Below, piece by piece: positions 1-10,004 of a stretch of DNA of 64,000 nucleotides (position 1 is the stretch's first letter; each line of letters begins with the position of its first letter). The notes under the pieces were generated by a model. That model did no database searches and was not told the DNA's origin. It saw nothing but the letters and a program-made list of their open reading frames with translations. A program made the translations under genes and the position numbers. This stretch comes from Welwitschia mirabilis. Taxonomy: Eukaryota; Gnetophyta; Gnetopsida; Welwitschiales. The DNA lies in the NCBI GenBank assembly GCA_051453625.1, contig JBOZIK010000001.1:167713671-167777670 (forward strand), given 5' to 3'.

Positions 1-1825
1 TCTTTCATCTAATTTTAAACCTTCCACACTTCCTGCACAAACAATAACAGAAATGGGGAGGGAGATCCAGTTTTTCACATTCACTCCCTCCAAAACAAAG
101 CACTGAAGATCAGTTATAGCTGATACCATCAACTCAAGGTCGCAGTCACAGCTGCAGCTGCAGATATCTCAAGCGTTTAACAGCAGTAAAAGCGACCATG
201 GAAACATAGCCTGCATCAGCAGTTTGCCCAGAAAGTATTGCATCTCCTTTGAAGTTTGAACAGCCTTCATCTCATCCTCTTCCATAGGAAACTGAAAGAT
301 GTGAGTGGAGCTTTAATTCTCCTGTACAGTAATCTCTCTTTTCTACCGACAAACAACTATCAGGCAATGGTTTCAATTTCCCTCTTTCAGATGCTGGAAG
401 TTTGCATCTATCTAATTTGACATTAACCACAAGATTTAAGACTTAAACAGCTGACATTAAGCAAGAGACTAACTTCAAAATTTCATACTAACCACAAGAT
501 TTGGAATGTCTACGTGAAAAAAGAACATCACATAACCAAAGCACTCTTGCAAATTTGACATCAACCACAAGATTCAATACGAGAAAATTTGACATTAACC
601 ACAAGATTTGAAATGTCATTTGGAGAGTTGTTTCAAGTTTCATCAATATCAGAGATGCCACCATTTCCCTTGAATGCTTCTATCGCCACTTCTAACTTAA
701 CGCATGCATTTTTATCCATTTTTAATCTGAAGCAACTGTCTACAAATGTTTATATGGAAATGCTGATTCAAGGCATTGTTGCTTCTTTCTACTGTGCTTA
801 CAAATCCCTCTGCTTTCCTTAACTCCACCACTTTTTTTGCATCAATTCTTTAGTCTTCTGGAAAGATGGCCATATAAGCAAAGCAAGACTTGAGGGTAAA
901 AGAAAGCGCCAAATAACTTAACCTAGGCATTCTTCTCTCATGTCTGCACTTCTCTTTCCTCACCTCTCAACATCTCATCGTTACCATCAAAATGAGTGTC
1001 GATGGTTGAGAAAGAGCTCTTTTCCACTTTGTAAGGAAAGTAATGGCATGTGAGANNNNNNNNNNNNNNNNNNNNNNNNNNNNNNNNNNNNNNNNNNNNN
1101 NNNNNNNNNNNNNNNNNNNNNNNNNNNNNNNNNNNNNNNNNNNNNNNNNNNNNNNNNNNNNNNNNNNNNNNNNNNNNNNNNNNNNNNNNNNNNNNNNNNN
1201 NNNNNNNNNNNNNNNNNNNNNNNNNNNNNNNNNNNNNNNNNNNNNNNNNNNNNNNNNNNNNNNNNNNNNNNNNNNNNNNNNNNNNNNNNNNNNNNNNNNN
1301 NNNNNNNNNNNNNNNNNNNNNNAAACAATACTACTATTATTATTGGTTAGCAGATCCTTTACCGGTTTCACTCTTCCTTTGATATCTATGAAAGCAGATT
1401 CATTTGCCCCAAAAGAAAACCTCTCCCTCCATTTGCAACACCTCATCTTGCCCTGTAAACGAAATCCTTCCCCTGCTTCTGCGTTCCGTCTCTCTACGAC
1501 ATTCAGTTTCTTAGAAGAGACTTGCCCTTTCACACTCTAGTTCATTCATGAATCTCCGTTTGAACCACAAATCAGAGAGAAAGAGAAGGACTTCAGAAAT
1601 GCAAAGAGTACCTCGAATCTCGGTTGAAGCACAGACTGGATAAATCGCCGCGGAAGATTCGGAAACCATTCTTCCTATATCTTCATATCTGCATCTTGAA
1701 TGAGAGCTTCTCTCAGATGAATCTGCGACCGTAGCATCTCCAGATCGTCTGGGAAATTCAATTCCCAACTTTTGGCTTCTTGAGTAGTTTGCCAGGCCTT
1801 CTCTCTCCAAAACAAGGTTTCGCAT
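1..1825 (-). CDS. Uncharacterised plant gene, 5' part (exon 1 and start of exon 2)
   Basis: I do not recognise this protein. Exon 1 runs from the ATG at 1825 down to 1612 (71 codons plus one base) and is followed by a GT donor at 1611-1610. Exon 2 starts at 32, just after a pyrimidine-rich tract ending in CAG, and is open to the window edge. The phase fits: the single G left by exon 1 joins GA to give a Gly codon, and translation continues as GSVEGLKLDER. The N-terminus begins MRNLVLEREGLANYSRSQKL and then has a Ser/Arg-rich stretch at residues 30-60 (SSERSSHSRCR, SESSAA). No signal peptide or membrane segment is visible. The ATG is the first in frame, since an in-frame TGA lies upstream with no ATG between. 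GC content is clearly above the rest of the window. The splice structure is my inference and the remaining exons lie outside the window. Confidence 0.7.
33..1611 (-). other. Intron 1 of the left-edge gene
   Basis: The intron is bounded by GT (1611-1610) and AG (34-33) on the minus strand and the codon phase matches across it. It holds a cluster of short direct repeats at 414-617 and an N-gap at 1056-1322. Open frames inside it, including the 77-codon plus-strand frame at 589-822, show no family resemblance and are treated as chance. At about 1.6 kb it is long but ordinary for a first intron in a large plant genome. Confidence 0.6.
414..617. repeat. Short direct repeats in intron 1, four copies
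   Basis: The motif GACATTAACCACAAGATTT or a near copy occurs four times: near 418-437, 485-503 (truncated at its left), 557-576 and 591-609. Copies 3 and 4 are also preceded by AAATTT, and copies 2 and 4 are followed by GGAATGTC or GAAATGTC. Spacing is irregular (about 70, 70 and 35 bases), so this is a dispersed cluster and not a strict tandem array. Function is unknown. Confidence 0.6.
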
Positions 1826-1826
1826 A

Positions 1827-1856
1827 TCACCGGCGTCGGCTGTTGAAGCCTTCCAT
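1827..1856 (-). promoter_or_regulatory. Upstream ORF touching the main start codon
   Basis: A nine-codon ORF (MEGFNSRRR, then TGA) lies in the predicted 5' leader in a different frame from the gene. Its stop codon (1829-1827) is separated from the main ATG (1825) by one base, giving TGATATG. If transcribed, scanning ribosomes would meet this ATG first, so it could lower or regulate translation by reinitiation. The ORF and spacing are seen directly; transcription is inferred. Confidence 0.4.
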
Positions 1857-2270
1857 TCTTCCGTTCAAACCGAAATTGCAGTCTTCAGAGCTTCGGATTG
1901 CAGAAGAGTTGGAAGCAGATCTGGTTTGGTAAGTTGCAAGCAGAAAGAGGGCTTATGTAGCAACTTCGCTGGGGCTTCTGTGGGAAGAAAGGGAATGGGA
2001 GAATAAGCACGACCATTTTTAATTTGACGTGTCTCGTTCGTAGTGCTGTTCAGTTGCCTTGAGTCTGGAAGTAGTCGATTCGCAAGTGTGAAAGGAATCC
2101 GGAAACTGTGTAAACAGAGAAAAAGCGTGGAGGCATGAAAGGCGTGTGGAATGCCGTGCGAAGCGTGAGAGGAACAGAAAAACATATTAAGTGGACGGGC
2201 AGACGGAAAAATGGTCATGCGATGAATGCGGGTGGAATCGCGACGCTGTTCTTTGAATGTGGTCACTTAC
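1857..2270 (-). promoter_or_regulatory. Probable leader and promoter region of the left-edge gene
   Basis: This GC-richer stretch lies directly upstream of the gene start. A TGACGTGTC element at 2025-2033 combines a TGACG core with an ACGTGTC (ABRE/G-box-like) core. A weak TATA-like TACATAAG occurs on the minus strand near 1955, about 125 bases before the start codon. A 133-codon minus-strand frame (1865-2266) and a 96-codon plus-strand frame (2135-2425) overlap here, but neither resembles a known protein and I do not call them genes. Confidence 0.35.
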
Positions 2271-2539
2271 TTTTCTGCAAAGGTTTTTGTTTTGAAAAGA
2301 CTAATGCGAGCCTTAATAATTTTATATCGTATCGGAGGGTCATGCATTCCTTATTCGGAGTGGAACAAAAACAGCTGGAGTGCACCCCCACCGTCATGGA
2401 ACATTTTGCGTATAAATTAGATTAAATTAGGTTCATCGTTTCACATTGTATTTCCTTTTTTTAATTTTTCTGAAAATCAAACTTATAATTATAAAGTTAT
2501 GGGAGCATTGTTTAATTGTTCTATTATATTTGTTTCATT

Positions 2540-2668
2540 GCTATATTTGTTTATGCTATCTCGTTGGTTTTCTCAGAAGTTTGTATTGCGTGGTATGTTG
2601 CTATGTTTGTTTATGCTATCTTGTTGGTTTTCTCAGAAGTTGTATTGCGTGGTATGTTGCTATGTTAG
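2540..2668. repeat. 60-bp direct tandem repeat, about 2.2 copies
   Basis: Unit 1 (2540-2599) and unit 2 (2600-2658) differ by only a few bases (for example CTCGTTGG against CTTGTTGG, and one T deletion), followed by the start of a third unit (GCTATGTTAG). The unit contains TGGTTTTCTCAGAAGT and TATTGCGTGGTATGTT. A 120-codon hydrophobic frame at 2446-2808 is created largely by this repeat and is not called a gene. Confidence 0.85.
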
Positions 2669-3634
2669 TTATTGATTGTCTTATTCTTTTCTTGCTTAAA
2701 GTTGTGTATGTTTTCTTATCGATTTTGTTATTTTCTTTTAGGTTTTATGAGCTATTTCCTATCTTTGCATGTCAATTATTGTTTAAATTCATCATCAAGA
2801 AAGCATGATTTGTGTCATGGGCATAAGCTTTAATGTATTGGATATAAATCACAAGCAAAATTTGAACATTTAGTGGTCAACTTCAAGGGTGGTAGGAGTC
2901 ATCCATGGTTTTCACCTAGCTAAACAAATTTGTGACGTTACAGATACACTACAATTAACTGCTTTTGGCCAAAAGGAAAAAAAAGAAGAAGAAGATAAGA
3001 AAAGAAAGAAAACTTATATTAAAAAAAGGTATTGTCTAAGGATTCCAGTAGAATAATGAGTGTACTTCTTCTCTTCATTCTATAAAATAAGATAATTGTT
3101 TTGATGTTCATTTTAATACATTAATGTTCCTCTACATTTTTTATATTTTTGTTATATTGATAACTATTCAATGTATTACACTCAGCATTTGGAGGGCTAT
3201 AAAGGATAGAATATGTTGAAATCATTTTGCATGTAATTATAAAACGAACCTTAACAATATGAAAACCATTCAAAACCTCATAACCTTACCACAAAAAGTA
3301 CAAGGATGGAGTCATACAAGATCTATGATAATTGATAAAACACACAACCCAGCACATTGTAACAAATAAAGAACAATAGTTATAATAGGGATGATGATAC
3401 AGAGATATAAAACCTAGTTTAACACATGGTCAAGAACATTTTCATAACAATTAAAGAGTAATATTAAAATATGTTAAAATATTAAAAATTTTATTAGTGA
3501 AAAAGCTTTTTTCCCTCTTTGTTTAAAGATTTTTTTAAAGAATGGAAGTCACAACCACAAAGTTACAAGAGCATTACTTTATTGTTAGGATGTTTCCAAG
3601 GAGACCCAAAAAATATTTTTAATTATTAGCTAGC
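2669..3634. other. AT-rich spacer
   Basis: I see no gene or recognisable element. There is an A/G-rich run near 2976-3020 and scattered poly(A) or poly(T) tracts, and all six frames are closed. Confidence 0.5.
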
Positions 3635-3645
3635 AAATAATTTAA
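3635..3645. repeat. Left target-site duplication of the SINE
   Basis: AAATAATTTAA is repeated exactly at 3781-3791, immediately after the 135-bp element. The site is AT-rich, typical of L1-type target-primed insertion. Confidence 0.6.
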
Positions 3646-3780
3646 GGTAAGGGGCATAGCTCACTAGTTAAATTTGGTTAGTTATTTCCCTGGGTTAAGA
3701 GTACATATCCTTGCAAGAATCAAAGGGTGTATGGGCAGCTCTAATCAAATCCCATAGGGGTTGGAAGGGGAAATCTTAAT
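3646..3780 (+). mobile_element. tRNA-like SINE, about 135 bp
   Basis: The element begins GGTAAGGGGCATAGCTCACT, which contains a good RNA polymerase III box A (TAGCTCACTAGTT at 3657-3669). About 30 bases downstream a degenerate box B can be read in CCTGGGTTAAGAGT (3689-3702; consensus GGTTCGANTCC). The 135-bp body is flanked by a perfect 11-bp direct repeat, AAATAATTTAA, at 3635-3645 and 3781-3791, as expected of a retroposed SINE. A clear 3' poly(A) is missing; the end reads CTTAAT before the repeat. The direct repeat is seen; the SINE identity is inferred from box A, size and position. Confidence 0.6.
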
Positions 3781-3791
3781 AAATAATTTAA

Positions 3792-5597
3792 AATTAAAAA
3801 GGCTTTTATACATGGATCAGTCATTCTAAAAGCATTATATTATAAATATCAAATTTATAAAAGCAGAATAGATGCTCTAAGGCTCAACGACTCATAAAAC
3901 ATGAAGATAACATTTATTACCTCATATTTATAGCTTCATATACTTTACATGAAATCATGAAAAATTCAATAAGAATACTCATAGAAATAGGAGGAGACTC
4001 ATAGACACAAACATATAATTATCCCAAATCCCCATGAATTCAAATGCAAAATTCCTCTTTAAACTCCAAATTAGAGTAGCATCTTTCTTTCATATTACCA
4101 TTGATATTTCATACAAGTAAATGTTATAAAGCACAATAATGAGTTTCATCATTTTTTCTATCAAATTTCTAAAAAAGATCCATATTATCTTTATAGATTA
4201 ATAAAGTAATAGAATTTTAACTACTGAATATCTAATAGAATGATAAATGTAATTCCTCTTTGAGACATAAATGTTGAAAGTAGATGATGTGAATGAGAAA
4301 GCAACAAAGATGTTAAATCGTCAAACATAAAATGAATTATTGGAATCATTAATCCTTATTTTTAACTGATTAGTAAGGAGAACAATTGTTTAACTAATAG
4401 CTAAAAAGAGTAAATAATAATATAGTGATAGTAGAACCTTATTGGTAGAACAAAATATATTCTTAATATTCCTAATTAAATGATAAGTATGTAATGTCCT
4501 TCAAATAGAATAGAGCTTGAAATAGAATAAAGCTAATTATGACAAAATATAAAAATCAAATTTATGATAAATTATTTAAAGATAATAAAATTCAGCTATG
4601 ATGAAAGTAGCATATCAAGGTGATAGTAAGATCTTGGCTCTTATTCATGTGTCTATTTTTCCACAAATTAAAAAAAGGGTAAATGATGAAGTAGAAAAGT
4701 AGAATCATGAAAATTTCTTATTTAAAAAAAAACATTATTGATTCTAATTGGTAAGGAATAAAATCAATAGTAGATCTCAATGTCTACAATCAACAAAGTT
4801 TAAATGCATTTAAAAAGTTTTGTTTTGAAAAGGTAAGTACTAAAAAACCAATTTTGTTTTATCAATGTTGATTACATTTTCTATTTATAGCAGCTTCTTC
4901 ATTTGATAGAATGTTTTAATTTTTTGTAAAATATTAGCTTTTCTTATCCCTACAAATCATACAATATTAAAATTGTGACATGGCACATATATCTTTGAAC
5001 AAGCTAGAAAGCTCAAATTTGCTTGTGCATGGTATATTTTATAGCTTTAGTGTGAAATCATTTTTAGACCATTTGATATGCCTAAATAAAATCGATAACT
5101 TTGGTAGTTTATGCCTTCTTTGTTTTCTCTTTAGATTACCTATTTAAAAATAGAAATAAAGAAAGAGGTAAATATGAATGGATAAAATATTTCTTTTATA
5201 TAAGTGGCTAACCCTATGGCAAACCTATATTTCTTATAGTTGAAAGCCTTTAGAATAAATGCATTGATGACATAAAATAAATGTAACTATTAATAACATC
5301 TTATCCCTATTACACTAAGATCTGTCTACATGATTTCAATCTTGTTGGAGAGGAGTGTATACCAACTTTTCTCTTTGTCTATCAACATTATGCTTACCAA
5401 GTGTACTTTACTTATTTAATACATGCTACTTAAGATCAATTATTTTATGTGGTAGATGTGTGGAGTTTTCCTTCAAGATTGTTCAATTTATTAAAAACCA
5501 AGTTATAAAAGTAAAAATACATTGCTAATAATGGTTCAAAAGTAAAATGGTCTTGAGGCAGAGCAGTGAAGCTAGGGTTTGGATTTTAGGGTATGCG
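3792..5597. other. AT-rich spacer
   Basis: No long open frames and no recognised element. Isolated GC-richer words occur but nothing that supports a gene. Confidence 0.5.
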
Positions 5598-5882
5598 GAC
5601 TACTAGAAATATAGGCTTTTAAGGTGTTTCTTTTAATAAATGCCTTAAATATAGAGCTTTTTAAGGCGTTTATTTTAATAAACACCTTAAATAGAGCTAA
5701 TGTAAACCTTTTTAGCGCATTTGTTAAGCCCTTCTAAATTATTTTTAAGTTGTTTATTAAAATAAATGCCTTAAAAATTTCAATAATAAATGCCTTAGAA
5801 ATTCCAAGTTTTTAAGGCATTTATTAAAAAATGCCTTAGATAATATGTATTTTTAAGGCATTTAAAACAAATGCCTTAAAAG
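5598..5882 (+). repeat. Left end and subterminal repeat array of a CACTA transposon
   Basis: GACTACTAGAAA at 5598-5609 differs in its first base from the CACTACTAGAAA end common in plant En/Spm elements. It is followed, to 5882, by about ten direct and inverted copies of a short motif (TTTTAAGGCATTTATTA and its reverse complement TAAATGCCTTAAAA). The last pair forms a perfect hairpin with 13-bp arms, 5851-5863 and 5869-5881, and a 5-nt loop. In this family such subterminal arrays bind the element's small DNA-binding protein. No matching right end was found in the window. Confidence 0.65.
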
Positions 5883-8800
5883 ATAGGTAAAAAGAAACTT
5901 AAATTTTGAAAAAAAAAATCATTCATTTCAATATGCATTTTATATTTGTGCTTTAAACGATGGTTACCTTGATGCCCTCTTTGACTTTATCACTTCATCT
6001 TTGCACTTCAAACGGTGATTGCCATAACGCTTGTGTTTCACTTCACGCATTTCATCTTTGATGATCGATTCATGCTAGACTAGTTTGTATGTAACCTATG
6101 TTAGAAGATGGAGAAAGACTTATTTTTTTAGTTTCGTTGCCTGCAAGAAATCATTTGCCTTTAGCCTTCAGCCTCCTTTCTAAGAAATTACCTATTTCTA
6201 TCTGTGTATGTTCTTTACCTTCAACCTCCTTTCTGAGAAATTGATTCAATATGTGAATGTGAAACTCTAATAAGATTTTACTATTATTTTGATATCTTTC
6301 AATGATGGCATGAATCTATAGTTAACGAAATTTTTTATTTCATAATAATGTTCATGTGAAGAAAAGAATGTAATAAAAGTCATTCAAAACTATACTTGGA
6401 AAATGAATAGAGAACATTATGATTAGAAGGTAAAACTAATTCAAAGAGAAGAAACATGTAGCTTATATTCCGTCAAAGAGTCTTAAGGATCCCAATCTTC
6501 CAATGAACATTACTTATGTTACCAATAACACTAATAGGATATTGAGGATGACCAGTCATGACAGAATAAGACACACATGCCAATAATGTTGATTAAAAGT
6601 ATAATAATTATCTCTGTAGGAGCTGATTATAGTTAGGTTAAGTCTGATTTAGAGGCTTAATTACTTTATACACATCTCATGTTTAAGGCATCTTTGGAGA
6701 TTGAATAATGCCATGTGTTAGAATATGTGTATAAATTGGATATCAAAATCTAATCTATGTGAACTACACTGGAGGTATATCTAGTATGAAGTAGACTATA
6801 TAATCTCTATTTTTGGTTGCTAATGGTGAGCAGAAAGTATGATTTAAATAATCCCTAGGAATGTTGATCTAATAAACATACAACTATAAAAATGAATTGA
6901 ATAAAACTAATAATCAACCTTCTATAGTGATAACATTTGACTAGTTTGTTTGCTAATTTTTTTATCTGCTAACATGATGTTTGATGAAATGATGTTCAAA
7001 CATCAAAACAAAAAAAAGTCATTATCTATTGATATCAATCAACCTCTGAATTTGGTTTTTAGAAGATAAAAATCTTTTATTCAAAACTCTGCCTATGAGA
7101 GAAGAGAGTTTTGTCCCTAAGAAAAATGTGAAATACTAAGTGAGAGTTACTAGAAGGATGAGGCTAAGTAAAGACGATAGTTCTGGAATTAGAATATGAC
7201 TAGTTTACTTAATGTTCTAGATAATTTAGGGGCTTTAAGAATGCTTAAATAATAAAAATGCAATTAGAAAACTAAAATAGATTCAAATATGAGTAAATGA
7301 TAAGAGAACTATTAAAACTTACAGAAATAGTAAAATATGAAGAAAAACCTTGTACTTATCAGAGGATATGACCTTCATGATTACAATAGGATTACCAAGG
7401 GCTTATCTACTACCTAAATATTCTAGTAATGATAAGGAATTGAGGAAAAGCTCTTAATGAAACTTTAAGCATGTTAAACAGCTGGATAAAATGTTGTTAG
7501 GGCTTGGAAAATGCTAAAGACTAAGGCTTACTTAATGATGAAATGAGAATGAAATGCTAAGGATATTCAACCCCACATTATATTCTAGAAATGGGGTTTA
7601 TGAGAGTATGTATACAAAATTCTAAGGTTTCAAGTGACTCGCCACATGTCAAAACATCACTGGTTTACAATTAGAATAATTTTATAAATATTAGGACTTT
7701 GATAATTTGAGGTACAAATGGTTGAGTTTTTAAGGCTAGATAGGTGTAAGAAAATAATAAAAAGCTAATGTCATTGCTGAGGTATGAGTTACAACACAAT
7801 ATCATGAGATACATTAATTTTTGCTCTTAGACCACTTATGAAGGCTTTTTCTTGGACAATTATAGATATATAAGTTATAGTTCCACTCTACATGGTTTGA
7901 TAATTAATTAGTGAGAAGCTATGTAAGTTATGGGTTAATAGAATAGATCTCAATGAAAACTCTCATAGTGTGGTATAACTATGTCCTTGATGAGGATTCA
8001 TTCATGCTTGTTCAAATTATAATATTCCCTATGGAAATTTAAAAATCTCAATGTAGATCTGAAAAGCTAAGGTTACTAAGAATTAAGATCTAAGAATTGA
8101 AGGGATCTCTTGGACTTGATAGAGTTATATCTAAAACATATTCCTACAAAATGGATGCTTTACTAGATCTTAGATATATTAGAAAAAGAAAAGCCAAATC
8201 ATCCCCTTTTTATTATGGAGCTAGATATAAAAGATCTATATGTGGAAAGGATGTTTTGCTAGATCCAAANNNNNNNNNNNNNNNNNNNNNNNNNNNNNNN
8301 NNNNNNNNNNNNNNNNNNNNNNNNNNNNNNNNNNNNNNNNNNNNNNNNNNNNNNNNNNNNNNNNNNNNNNNNNNNNNNNNNNNNNNNNNNNNNNNNNNNN
8401 NNNNNNNNNNNNNNNNNNNNNNNNNNNNNNNNNNNNNNNNNNNNNNNNNNNCTTTTCTTATGTTGAGCATTTTGTATATAAATTATTTCATATTTATTAA
8501 TGTGATATATCTTTTGAGCTATAATATAGTGTATCATTATCTTATGTTTGTATCTAGAAATCAAATAAATTATTAATTTTGATAATGCACCATCTTAACA
8601 AAATATGCTATTGGAATTCAAAATAAATGCATCCCAAAGAAAGTCAAACAGTCAATGATCAGAGTAAAGATACTAATGTGCACATTTGCATTATATCCTA
8701 ACATGCATGCAAATGGTAATTCTGAATCCATTCATAATAATTCTGATTCATTTAAGAAATGATTGATTTAGACAACAAAGGATCAAAATTTTTTAGACAT

Positions 8801-10004
8801 ACAAGTAAGGAAAGGAATAAAGTTTAAGGCTACGTTAAAAACATAACCATATGCGAGCATGTTTAGGTTACATATTTCAGTGCCTCTGCAAGTTTGCTAA
8901 ATTAGAAGTTGGAAAGCAAGAAAGATATGGACTTAACTATGTAAAAAGCAAGTACCTAACATCTTGACATATGGCTTTGATGTCAAAGTAAATATTGTGA
9001 TATTATCCATGTTATTTTTACCAAACTTAGTCTGCTAGATTGGCCATGACAGCTCATGGCAATACTACCATCTTTAACTCCTGACAGTGCTTTAGCTACA
9101 CAGTGCATAGATTCAACTCTAAGCCTAAAAATAAATGAAACACCATGTTGAATCAATTGAAAGTAGTTATACTATTCCTAATATAATATAACTACTTTCA
9201 ACTAGCTAAAGTCACTGAAAAAACTCACTAAAAAATCTCACTCCTATTTAATGATTATTTTAAATGAGGCATTCCTACCCTACTGAAGTACCACTCTTTT
9301 CAAATCCCTTATTTCTTTTTTATAAAATCAAAGCATAGCCTTTTACTCAATTCACTATAAAAGTCTTTTTTTCACTATAGAGAGACATAACAGACTGATT
9401 TCTATTAAAAACACATGCAACATAACTACATCATTGTTGCGGGAATTATTAATTGAATTGAGATTTTAGGTGCATCAATGCTTCTCCTCCTTGATAAGAG
9501 ACATACTGCACTAAGTAAGAAGCAATGATAGAAGACCCAAAGTTGGTGGAACAAATTGAGTATAAAGGTATTATAATTTGATCATTTATAGTGCTAGCAT
9601 TAAAGGTCTTCTCATTGAGGCACTCACAATTATTGATCATTTATTATGCTAGCATATACATGCAAGATTAGTTTGCTTGAAGCATCTATAATTAATATCA
9701 TCTTTATCTCATTCATTGAAGCTATATTATAATAACAGATAAGAATAATTACATTTTGCTAGATAACTTCATAGCTAAATTTTGAATCTATAATTAGTGA
9801 TTTAGCATTGTCACTATAGTCAGACACTTTCACACTGTATTAGTATTAGACTACTTAATATTTATTCTGCATTCTTATAATTGTTGATGTTCCTCTATGA
9901 TAATTTACCTAGCATTGAAACTTTTATAGGAATACATCGAAGGGCATCATTACATCCATCATCATCATCTGATAAATCCATTTATGTGAGGGACAAGGGT
10001 TAGA
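5883..10004. other. CACTA 5' non-coding region
   Basis: Between the subterminal repeats and the transposase similarity I see no gene. An N-gap occupies 8270-8451. Near 8150-8270 two related short stretches (GGATGCTTTACTAGATC and GGATGTTTTGCTAGATC) precede the gap. The open frames across the gap consist mostly of unknown bases and are not meaningful. Confidence 0.5.

Noticed and set aside
589-822. 77-codon plus-strand frame
   Set aside because: Lies in the predicted intron of the opposite-strand gene, with no motif and no coding composition.
1865-2266. 133-codon minus-strand frame upstream of the left-edge gene
   Set aside because: Covers the likely leader and promoter. Its content is Ser/Leu/Pro/His-rich with no recognisable domain, and it is followed by an in-frame stop before the real start.
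2446-2808. 120-codon hydrophobic frame (possible membrane protein)
   Set aside because: The repeated membrane-like segments come from the 60-bp tandem repeat and T-rich DNA, not from a conserved protein.
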